Of a stretch of DNA of 64,000 nt, positions 43,591 through 54,022 are shown piece by piece (the first letter of the stretch is position 1; the number at the start of each line of letters is the position of its first letter). The stretch comes from Cryptomeria japonica. Its lineage: Eukaryota > Streptophyta > Pinopsida > Cupressales > Cupressaceae. The notes below the pieces were generated by a model. It worked only from the letters and a program-made list of their open reading frames with translations. It ran no database searches and was not told the origin of the DNA. The stretch is taken from assembly GCF_030272615.1 (NCBI RefSeq), contig NC_081413.1, forward strand, positions 716,987,867-717,051,866, written 5' to 3'. Position numbers and translations under genes: made by a program.

Positions 43591-45953
43591 GGTGTACAGA
43601 GCATCAGGCTCCACTGCACATCAGAAAATACCAAAAACATTCAGAAAATGTCCTGAAGAAAATACAAAAACATTCACAAAAGTAAAGAAAAAAATCATGC
43701 ATCCAAACGGTGAACAACCACTCCGGTGGCACCTTGGGTAAGTGCGATGGTGAAAACCTGGCAAACAGGCGCCACTCGTAAAGGCAATGGCTCCAATATC
43801 TTTCAGGCTCATTGCGATCACATTCATGCACACATACATCCATCCATCCAAACCATGGCTTGTTATTTGATCTGCAATTAAGAAAATACTCCATGCGTCT
43901 AGCATCCCACCTTTTCATAGTCAGGTCTACAAACTGGGGGCAATACCCTTACCCTCGTGAAGGAAGTGGATTCTACATTGTCTCCTATGATTCATTACGC
44001 TCTTCATTCAGGCAATCATCAGAAAATATCAAAAACATTCAAAAATGACTCTCAAAATACCAAAAACATTCAAAATTGTTTCACAAAATCCAAAAAACAT
44101 CGGAAAACCCATCAAAAATCACACAAAAACATGGCAACACCTTGTACATATTTATCCGATCAGATACAAAATAAACATTGACAAAATACTCACACAATGA
44201 CCATTTACCAATCAAACCACACAATCGACATTAACAAATCCAAACCTGTCTTTAAACAAGGATGCATCCTTCCTTACCAAAACAAAGACAAAAGTGACAT
44301 TTTCTTTGACAAGAAAATTATGTTAAGCTATCAAATGCTTGGTTGATTCGTGAGTAATTCATTTGTTTATCTGTATCAGGATCTTGCAGCATTGTTTTGT
44401 ATCATTTGCGCATTATTTCCGATGAAGTTCTGGGGCATGTACTAATGGTGTCTACGTGGGAAGTTCACCAAGCTATGTGATCTTATGCCAAAATGTAGTC
44501 ATAGATCACTACGACTTGTTGACTACAGCGTATACCTCGACCATATGAGCATGAACCATTACCAAGGATCCATATTCTTTTATTCTTTATGTATATACTA
44601 TTTGTTTGCAGGTACAATGCTCATTCTTTGGTTCCTCCCTATCCAAATTGGATAAAGGTTTTATTTCTTAGTACGGTATGCACTTGTCTCAGGATATGAT
44701 CAGCCTAAGATCAAGGAGGACGATCCAAGTCATGCATGAACGGAGATAATTCCTTGTCTGTTCTGCAAGCAATACTCAGGTCAACTTGATCCATTATATC
44801 AAGTTGCTTGTATTAACTTGCTATATAAAAATCCATGTAAGAAATACTCTAGTCATCTTGAATCTTTATGTCAAGTTGCTTGTATTTTCTTACAACATTT
44901 TAAAGCTCAATGATGAAAAATAAAGCACCATGGATCGTCATTCAATCTCATTTGTATATGTTGCATTTCGTTGCATTCCACCCATCCCTACATTCATAAT
45001 AGCTGCATATCATGCATACATAGTCATAATAATGCATACTCTATTTTACTCATCTTCTTCCATAGGACTCGATCCTAGTCCTCCATATCTTCTATCTAAC
45101 ATCAAATCCCCCCTCACCCTCCCTATCTTGATCATCAACATCATCCTAATCCCTTCATCGCTTCCCATCCTCACTCATCCACAAAATTAAGCCAGTTACT
45201 CTGTCTACACAGATACATCAACTCCCACACACCTAGACTATCAACAGATACTCTGATCAAGTATCTTCGGGTCTCAACAGGTAATCGATTATGGTAATCC
45301 TAGACTACATCAGGCATTTATCATAATGACCTAGTCTCAACGGGGCTGCCATGATTCCCCACAACCATCCATCACACGCACACACTATCAATTGATCAAC
45401 CAATCAAACACAATCCAACGGACAATTACATCAATTGTCTACGTCTCAACGAGTATTTTGCTTCATATACCTTAACTTCATCGGACAATTACATCAATTG
45501 TCTTAGTCACCATCAGGTCACTTTGATTCACTTACTCAGACTTTATCATGTTCAAGCGACCAACTGACATCAACTATCACGCTTTGACTTGACCGGGGCA
45601 ATTCAACCGATTGCACCAGATTGTCCAACCAATTTTGATCAATTGTATAGCATCAATCCAAACCCCACACTACATCTGCTATGTATCTCTTGCATGACCT
45701 CAGGGTACTCGCTGGCTTGTTGTTTCTTCATATTCACTCCATTTTCTCCCATTCTTTCATCATTAGTTCTAATTTCTTTTATTCTACCTCCCCTCCACTT
45801 TGCATTCTTTTTCGAGAGATCGCCCGATTTTTCAAAACAAAACTTGGCCCATCTCTCGAGGGGGCATACCACCCATTAAATTTACATTTTATGGGGCATT
45901 TCTTCACACCTATTTTTCTTTCTTTGAAACGACGCGATAAACCGCACCGTCTC
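43591..45953 (+). other. 3' untranslated region of element C with short repeats
   Basis: 2.4 kb. 43620-44130 repeats 'aaaataccaaaaacattc'-like words many times; minus-strand frames there (for example 43918-43604) are shadows of this A-rich repeat. GACAATT-acatc-AATTGTC hairpins stand at 45421-45439 and 45484-45502. 'ctcgagggggca' near 45857 is a second purine-rich tract that could be a central polypurine tract. Tat elements commonly have such a long region after integrase. Confidence 0.6.
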
Positions 45954-45966
45954 AAAGAGGGGCAAA
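45954..45966 (+). promoter_or_regulatory. Polypurine tract of element C
   Basis: AAAGAGGGGCAAA directly before the 3' LTR; primer for plus-strand synthesis. Confidence 0.8.
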
Positions 45967-47782
45967 TGTAGTCACATAAATCTGTCCACTTAATTAAATG
46001 AATATTTAATATTTATTTGATTATTTAACCATCAATTAATAATTAATTAAATTAATATTTAATTAATTCATCTTAACCCTATTCTCCTATTAATTAAATA
46101 AATTATTCAATTTATTTGATTTAATTCACTTAACCAAATTCAAACCATTAATTAAATAAATAAATCATATTTATTTAATTAAATCTTCTCTCACATTTAA
46201 ATAAATTAATATTTATTTAAAACCCCCAAAATCCCACCTCTCACATTTAAATAAATAAATCATTTATTTAAAATCACCTTTATCCTCCACCCACTTGCAT
46301 TTTCCTACAAATACAAGTTGCACAATTATTTTAAATAAATAATTTATTTAAATCACCTTTATCCTCCACCCACTTGTATTTTCCTACAAAAGCAAGTTGC
46401 ACAACTATTTTAAATAAATTATTTATTTAAAATCCTATTTATCCTCACCCACTTGAAACCTTTAATGGTTTCCCTTAAAGTAGTCAAACTTGATGGCTTT
46501 AAAGTCTTCAAACTTGATGGCTTCCTTCTATAGTCTTCTTAAGACTTTAATGGTTTTCCTTAAAGTCTTCAAGCCTTTAATGGTTTCCCTCAAAGTCTTC
46601 AAGCATTTTAATGCTTTATCTTCATTTTTCTCATTTAAATAAATTAATATTTATTTGAATATTTATCCAAATGCAAATTACACCATTTAATTGAAATAAA
46701 TGATTTTATTTTAATTGAAAATACCAAAATTTCTCCCACTTGCATTTTCCTACAAAATCCACTTGTATGCCTAAATCCCCTTCTAGATTCTTCTAACCCC
46801 TTCCTAATTAACTTAATCCATCCCCTAATTATTGTCACATTCCTAAGCAAAATGGAGTCACTTCTCAAAGCCTAAAAGTCTTGGATAACCTTTGAAAGCT
46901 TCCAACCTTCAACCACTAAATGGCTCAAAGTCTTGGATAACCTTTGAAAGCTTTCAACCTTCAACCACTTAATCCCCAAAGTCTCCAATAACCATTAATG
47001 GTTAATTCAACCCTCCCACATGGTTAAAACATTTGTTTTGACTCAACCTCTACCCAACCCAAGGGTCTCATCAAGCCTTTAATGCTTTGACCATGATTAT
47101 CTCTTAATCATTTGCACAAAGGTTTATCCTTGCATTAACTCCTAATCCAATGGGTAATCTTAATTTAGACTTGACCCTTACCTTCTAGATAACCATGAGG
47201 TCTTCTCAGGCCTTTAATGCCTCCAACCTCTTCTCTCAACCCAATCCTATGTTGACACTTGTCGCCATTTTATTGGTGCCAATTGTGCACATGGATCCCC
47301 AACTTTCAAACTTGGCCCTTGATTAAACCATTCAATCTTAACCCTTCATTTCCCCATTTCTTCTATAAATAGAACCCTTCTCCTCAAGCAAAGAGAAGCA
47401 TTTTAGAGTATTGTTGTTATATTGGCATTAGCATAGAGCTTTTTCATAGCATCACTATCTACTCTTGCATAGTATTTGCTTATCATATTCAACCATCTTG
47501 AATCTCCATATGGCATCTATGGCTAGTGCTAAAAGCTGAGAGCTACACTCATTTGGGACTTGGAGAGGAGAGAAACAAGGGAGAAGCATCAAAAGGCATC
47601 ATGGAAGCATCTTAGGGAGGCTCTTCTCCTTTCTTTTATTTTGTTAAACTTCTTTCATGCTTTTTGAAATCTCTCTTGATATGTTTGGAATGGTTTTTAG
47701 TTCTTTGTTTTGTTTTTATGGTTGAAACTAACTTATTAACATTGAACTTTGTTGTTGCCTTGTCCCCATTTCCATGACATCA
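45967..47782 (+). repeat. 3' LTR of gypsy element C
   Basis: 1816 bp, TGTAGTCACATAAATC to GACATCA. I found only these differences from the 5' LTR: a/c in 'aaatt(a/c)aaacc', one T more in the 5' copy near 32012, t/g in 'aaagta(t/g)tc', a/g in 'gtc(a/g)cc' and c/t in 'ggcatc(c/t)atgg'. A long stretch in the middle is identical. Confidence 0.95.
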
Positions 47783-47787
47783 GGTAC

Positions 47788-48721
47788 TAAATGGGTATTC
47801 AAAAACAAATTGAATGAATCCAGTGAAGTTGCTAGAAATAAAGAAAGACTGGTATGCAAAGGATATTCACAAAAGGAAGGGATTGATTATGAGGAGATTT
47901 TTGCTCTGGTAGCTAGACTTGAAGCCGTTAGAATATTGCTTGCATATGTTGCTTATAAGGATTTCAAAGTATATCACATGGATGTCAAGTCACTCTTTTT
48001 GAATGGTGATCTTGAAGAAGAAGTCTACATTGAGCAACCTGATGGATTTTTATTATCAGATGATGGAGACATGGTATGCAAACCGAAGAAAGCTCTTTAT
48101 GGATTGAAACAAGCTCCTAGAGCCTGATATGCTAGATTGGATAAGTATTTGATAAAATTGAGATTGAATAAAGATACTACTGATAGTAATCTATATTTCT
48201 AGATTGAGAATAATAACATTTTGATTGTTGAAGTTTTTGTTGATGACATTATCTTTGGAGGAGATGATGACTTGAGTGTGAAGTTTCTCGGTGATATGCA
48301 AAAAAAATTTGAAATGTCTATGATAGGAGAGATGAAATTTTTGTTAGGCTTGCAGATTTCACAGACTGGAAAAGGTATTTTTATATCTCAAGCTAAATAT
48401 GTGAAGGAATTACTGAAGAAGTTTGGGTTAGAAGATTCTAAACCGGTTGGAAATCCTATGGTGACTGGCTGCAAATTGTCTAAGTATGATGAATCTTCTA
48501 AAGCTAATCAAACCTTGTACAGATCTATGGTTGGTGGACTACTATACTTGAATCAGACTAGACCTGACATTATGCATGTTGTGTCCATGGCTGCCAGATA
48601 TCAAGTTGATCCAAAAGAGAGTCATGTCACTGCTGTGAAGAGGATATTCAAATACTTGAAAGGAAACATGGATTATGATTTGTGGTATTTGATGAATGAT
48701 GATTTCATGCTATGTGCTTAC
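47788..48721 (+). pseudogene. Copia reverse transcriptase of element A (part)
   Basis: Continues the frame cut at 31780: [60 protein letters not shown], then a TGA (from TGG) at 48125, a TAG at 48200, and the catalytic FVDDIIFGG (48232-48258; Phe for the usual Tyr). LLGLQISQ, GLEDSKPVGNPM and RPDIMHVVSM follow. The stretch ends with LKYLKGNMDYDLWY and FMLCAY at the insertion site of element B; RNase H goes on at 59893. Confidence 0.9.
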
Positions 48722-49594
48722 AATTGGCATTATGTTGTCATTGATGTCAAATGATATATGATGTCAACTGGTATGGGAGATTGATGAGCAATGTTGTCAT
48801 TGATGCATACCGAAAATGGTGTCATTTATGTCAACCAACATAGCAGGTCATAGGTAAGGAAGAGAATGTCATCTAGCATAATGATAATTGGAGTCACCGG
48901 TACACAAGTTAGTATTGGCTTGTGTTGAAGACATAAGGACTGGAGAATGGTATTGGATAACAACTTATAAGTGATATGTTGGCAGTACATTGTTGCCAAC
49001 CGGCAAGTGAGTAAGCATAGTGAGTTAATGAAGAACTGGCAACCGATATGCTGTTGGATCTTTGGATGTTAAACAACAAGACTCCCATCGAATAAAGATG
49101 CAGTCACCAGATGATGTGAAGAATCACAGAGAGTGTGCCCAATCGGATCATATGTGCCTATTTGAAGATATTCCTGCTCAAACAGGGAAACCATATTGGT
49201 GCATTGCCAGATGCAGATGACAAGGATCCACTCCCACCGGTAAGTGGAGCTTATCTCCCATTATGCATGGAATGCATCTTAGTCCTCCAAGATAAGAAAA
49301 AAGAGTAGATGCCAGCTAGGTTAAAGGATCTCACTGGTGAAACACTACGTTGCCTTAGGTGCATGAAATCAGATATGTGCACCAGATCAACAACGGTAGA
49401 CATGATGAGTTGCCGGTACAGAGAAGGATGGATATGTTTGTCACTTTGACAAACCAGTTGATAGGAGAATTGGTCTATTGATGAAGAAGGAAAAGTTGAA
49501 GCAGATGCAGATAGATGGAGATTATTGAAGGCTGATGACATGGTGTCATCAAGGTGGTTACCCATAAGTATGTCCATCAGTAAAGCTGACAAGG

Positions 49595-51678
49595 TGGTGC
49601 AGGAGCACCTAGTTTTTAGTGCATTTTCTAGATTTTGGTATGTTAGTCTTTATTTTGGTTTAGGATTGTGATAGTGGACTACTCATAGGTCCACATGTGT
49701 GTTGGATATGCATTTGAAGGATGAATGTCAACTAGATCATGTATTTACTCAAATTTGGCTTATGAGCCCTTGTAAGCCTAAAATGGCACAAACTTGCATT
49801 TTGGTGTAAAATATCTTGTGACACCTCATTTGGAATTTAGAAATGTAATTTTAGTGTTTGTAAGTCATTCTAGGAGGTTTAGGATGAGTGACAATGCATG
49901 AAATGTAAAAATGCACATTTTGTCACAGGTTGTCATTGTTGCTCGACAACATTTTGCAACTTTTGAGCAACTTTTTGCATCTTTGATCACATCGGTGGTT
50001 AGGAAACTGATGGAGAGTTGGTTAGGATCCATATGGCATATAAAATTCTCTAAGAATGAATGTAAATAGGTTGGCAAAGGCCTTGACCAAGTTTGAATAT
50101 ATTGTGAAGACTTTTTCCAGATTTTACCTTGCATTTTCTTAATTTTTGAGCAGCAGTCCGTACGTAATGGATTGAATATTATACTGTTATTTCATGATTA
50201 CTTTGCATATGGTATTTTAGTTCTTAGAGGATGTTTGTAATCGTTTTTAGTGCAGGTTTGAAGTGTGTTATTGATTTTGCATTGCTCTCGACCTGAGTAG
50301 GGGTTTAAGAGCCCAATTATGGTTCCAGCTTGAAATCCCTTGAGTTTTTCTCAATAAACCTTGGGAATCAAGCCATGGAACCCTTGTATAGTGTAAATAA
50401 GTTTTTTTTTGTCCTGGAAGTTATTGAAAGGAAATCTGTCATCATTTCCTAGGCGATCTCAGTCATAACTCGGTTAGGAAAATGAGTGAAATGTTACATG
50501 TGTTTCCAGGGATGATCAGTTATGAAGATGCCAAGTGTTTTGAATGAGTAATTAATGTGTGGAAGAGCCTATGTGGAAGGTTTGGTAAAGGCCTTGAGCA
50601 ACTTTGAATACATTGTGAAGACTTTTTCCAGATTTTACCTTCCATTTTCTTAATTTTTGAGTAGCAGTTCGTACGTAATGGATTGATTATTCTACTGTTA
50701 TTTCATGATTACTTTGTATATGGTATTGTAGTTCTCAGAGGGTGTTTGTAATCGTTTTTAGTGCAGGTTTGAAGTGTGTTATTGATTTTGCATTTCTCTC
50801 GGCCCGAGCAGGGGTTTAAGAGCCTAATTATGGTTCTAGCTTGAAATCCCTTGAGTTTTGCTCAATAAACCTTGGAAATCGAGCCATGGAACCCTTGTAT
50901 AGTGTAAATAAGTTTTGTTTTGTCCTGGAAGTTATTGAAAGACAATTTGTCATCATTTCCTAAGCAAGCTCAGCCATAGCCCGGTTAGGAAAATGAGTGA
51001 AATGTTATATGTGCTTCCAGGGATGATCAATTATGAAGATGCCAAGTGTTTGGCATGAGTAATTAATGTGTGGAAGAGCCTATGTGGAAGGTTGGAGGTG
51101 TGATAGAGCAGGGAAGACAATAAACCCTTTGAAGAAGACAACAAAGTTCCAAAACCCTTCATAAATGCCATTTTTGGGTTTCTTACCTGTACAGACAGAC
51201 TTGACTATCTCACCTAATGGATTCAAAAGTTCATCGAAAAGGGTACTCGGATCAAAAAATAGTTTGGCAGGTTCTTTGAGTGGTTTTTGAACAATTCCCC
51301 AAAAACCAGTTAGGTAGGGCTAATTGGGGGTGTAGGGTTACTAGGCCTAGAAAATAGGAGAAAGAGGGAGCGATGAAGAAATGAAGGGAAGCCAATTGCA
51401 AAACCAGTTGATTGACATGGAAACACCTTTAGAACATCTACTACAACCCCTGCAAGTATATGTTAGAGGATTGCATAGCTTTGAGGTTGCATTTATCCTT
51501 GTGAACCTCAACTATGCCTAAGCAACTATTGAGCATAATTTGATAGGGAGCACTCCTAGAGAGTTTGAGTGTTTTGGTGCATTAAATGACCAGTGTAGAG
51601 TGAAAGGAGCCCACTAACATATCACTCAACTTCCTATTGAGCAAGGTGAGACTCTCTTTGAGAACCTATCTCCCATCA
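49595..51678 (+). mobile_element. Solo LTR (family H) inside the 5' LTR of B
   Basis: Starts TGGTGCAGGAGCACC, ends CTCCCATCA, with CAAGG at 49590-49594 and 51679-51683; the empty site is seen in the 3' LTR (gacaaggtgcagaagtg near 58130). It contains a 511-bp tandem duplication. Orientation is not certain. No coding potential; superfamily not assigned. Confidence 0.75.
50068..51090. repeat. 511-bp tandem duplication within solo LTR H
   Basis: Unit 1 about 50068-50578, unit 2 about 50579-51090; for example 'attaatgtgtggaagagcc' at 50551 and 51062. The units differ at several percent of positions. Confidence 0.85.
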
Positions 51679-52235
51679 CAAGGTGCAAAAGTGAAAGGCT
51701 CCCATCTGTTGAAGATGTGCATGAGTTGGCTTGGCAAGTGTGATGACTAGTAAGGGTGTTCTACCAGTAGAGCAACAAAGTGCAAGTTTTAAGGCAGACT
51801 AGTTAGGGTAGAACCGACCGGGTAAGAGAATCGGTAGATGAACCCGGTTCTATGATTGGTCGGTGATCTTGTCTGGACCGACACAGAAGACTTAGTAGAG
51901 GTGGATGCCAACTAAGATGACACATAGGAGACATGTGTCATGCATGCTATGGTCGGTGAAGTGTTGTCAGTGAGGTAGGTGGTGACTAGTTGACATTAAT
52001 GTCGATTGCGTGAATCACAAGCCAAGAGTAGAAGGGTGCATCTCGATATAGATTTGAGATTAGAGATCATATTCATTGGCATCATGATCGATGCAGTTTG
52101 TCCAGATTCTGATTGGAGTAGGTGAAGCTATCTGCGTGATTTCTTCATGGTGTTTGACAAGTGTAGGTTGTCATGTTTTCTAAATACAACAAACGTGTTT
52201 TGGATGTAGCATGATTGGTCATGATAGGTGATCAG

Positions 52236-52911
52236 TGTTGGTATTATAGATGACTTCGTCATGTGTTGCATTGGTTTTGTCATTGATGTCAACACTTATC
52301 TTCTTGGAGGTCTACATTATGTTCAATGCTATGGTTAGTGGCTTATGTACAAGTCACCAGTATATGTTCACCAACAGGTTACATTGTTCACTGACAACGA
52401 TGATGACTTGTTATCATGTGGAGATCATTTGGTTATGTCAAATATGTGGATTGGAAGTTTGGATTTGGTAATTTGCTTATTTTCGCTCTTCAACATTCGA
52501 ACACACTCATCATGATCCTATATCCTGATCTTCAATAAGATCTTACAATCATATATACAAAACCTAAGACCAAATGTGTAGGTCGGCTCACTAAAGATAT
52601 AACAATTAAATCAATTAAAAATAAGTCTTGATGTGATACAAGATGTTGGCTCGATACATTTACCACATTATCCAATCAATAAATAATTTCCAAAATGTGT
52701 TGTGCTGATCTGGAATTGATAACATGTATCGATCCATAACCTAGACCTATCTTTCGGTAAAGGCAAATTTGTCAGCTTGGTTAGACCAATAAGAAAAATA
52801 CCAAATCCAAACTTCCAATCCATGTCTTCGACATAACCAGATGATCTCCAGATGATAACAAGTCATCATCACTGCTGGTGAACAATATAACCTGCTAGTG
52901 AACATATAATA
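52236..52911 (+). mobile_element. Fold-back insertion in the 5' LTR of B
   Basis: Starts TGTTGGTATTATAG, holds TTTGTCATTGATGTCAAC near 52278 like a copia LTR start, and is flanked by ATCAG (52231-52235, 52912-52916); the empty site is in the 3' LTR (gtgatcaactgtagg near 58681). It contains an inverted repeat of about 122 bp (52361-52484 and 52788-52909, around 85% identical by eye) around a 300-bp spacer. It does not end in CA, so it is not a plain solo LTR. Confidence 0.65.
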
Positions 52912-53763
52912 ATCAGTTGTAGGTGGTCCATCTCTGAGAAGAGATCTAATCCAATTGGATTTGCCTCGTGGTTGATGAAGGAACCCTAGCACGGTAGAAG
53001 TTTTAATGTTATTTTGGCGGGAAGGCATAGTATAAATATGTAGATTGAAAACCATATCTGTTGCTGCTGTACAAGAGGGTGATGCTGGTCGAGTGAGAGA
53101 AGTGTACAAGAAAAGGATTGATCAGTCAGATTACTTGACTGTTAAACATTGAAGCGACTGAGTGTAGAAGAGACACAACCGGTGAGAGGGTTTAGCAGAG
53201 GCTTAAATGGTAAGGTTTTAATAATCGGTAAAACTGCAAGTATACATCAATGAAGACAATCGGTGGTGGTAGATCTAGTAGGAAGGTTGCTGAGAGTGAA
53301 GTGGTGGAGAGTGAGTGTCGAAAGAAAGCTGACAGACCATAAGTAGAGCAGAAGGAGAAGAGACAAGGAGAACAGGGAACCGATAACTAGTTGCAGAGAC
53401 AAACAACCAGTGAACTGGTGTATTCACACTAATAGGTGAATGTAAGCAGATAGAGAAAGTGAGAAGAAGAAAGGAAAAGATAGAAAACTAGTTGAGAATA
53501 CAATAGAGGAAGAGTGACAAAAGGAAGAGGAGGACTCAACTAGTAAGGCAGAGGAGAAGTCAAACTGACAGGGTGAAGTGTATGCAGTGGTTACAAGATT
53601 CACTTGTAATCAGATTATTACTTCTGTATTTGATAATGTTCATTGTAGATCATTGAGTTGGACCTCGGTGGCTAGTGCTCCTTGGGTTGGTGCCCTAAAT
53701 GTTGTAACCAATGTTTCATTGTAAGGCTAGATTGGAGCAGTAGACTCCAACAATATTTCTCTC

Positions 53764-53795
53764 CGAGGTTTTTTTCCCGTGTTGGATTTTCCTCG
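53764..53795 (+). other. U5 stem-loop of copia element B (5' LTR)
   Basis: CGAGG (53764-53768) pairs with CCTCG (53791-53795); CCC (53776-53778) faces GG (53784-53785). Against CGTGG/CCACG in families A and G, the middle pair has changed on both sides, from T-A to A-T. The copy in the 3' LTR (59673-59705) keeps TGAGG/CCTCG and CCC/GGG. Confidence 0.6.
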
Positions 53796-53979
53796 TACAT
53801 TTGGTGTTATGTGATGTTCCTTTTGTGTGTGGTTGCATTTGTGTCATAATCCTATCTCCCAGGTATGTTTACTTAGTGTTAGATCTACTAACTGGTACCT
53901 ACACATTTATGATTAAAAGGTTAATATTTGGAAACCACTAATTCACCCCCCCTCTCAGTGGCATCTTGTGTTTAACAAT

Positions 53980-53991
53980 TGGTATCAGAGC
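53980..53991 (+). promoter_or_regulatory. Primer-binding site of element B
   Basis: TGGTATCAGAGC, the exact initiator tRNA-Met type copia site, two bases after the LTR. Confidence 0.95.
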
Positions 53992-54022
53992 CTAGGTTCT
54001 CAGTTGATAAGCTTTTTCTAGC

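Larger units (their letters stand above)
31781..47782 (+). mobile_element. Ty3/gypsy element C, Tat lineage, complete, 16.0 kb
   Basis: GGTAC flanks it at 31776-31780 and 47783-47787. LTRs are 1817 and 1816 bp. Order: LTR, primer site, 2.7-kb leader with a pre-gag ORF, gag, knuckle-protease, G-patch, RT-RNase H, second (archaeal-type) RNase H, integrase, 2.4-kb 3' region, polypurine tract, LTR. Two RNase H domains, RT before integrase and the large size place it in the Tat group, and the extra ORF before gag recalls Ogre elements. The gag-pol frame is free of frameshifts over 7.3 kb but has three in-frame stops. LTR divergence is only about 0.2%. Confidence 0.92.
48722..53977 (+). repeat. 5' LTR of element B, with two insertions
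   Basis: Matches the 3' LTR in three pieces: 48722-49594, 51684-52235 and 52917-53977. Between them are a 2.1-kb solo LTR and a 676-bp fold-back insertion. It also has a 17-bp duplication-like extra near 48750 (atatatgatgtcaac) and lacks the 35-bp minisatellite of the 3' LTR. Confidence 0.88.

Noticed and set aside
43604..43918. Antisense ORF after the integrase of element C
   Set aside because: Some Tat elements have antisense ORFs here, but this one is made of F/C-rich translation of an A-rich short repeat and overlaps other random frames.
52747..53109. Minus-strand ORF resembling the plus-strand ORF at 52250-52471
   Set aside because: The protein similarity only reflects the inverted repeat; no known domain.
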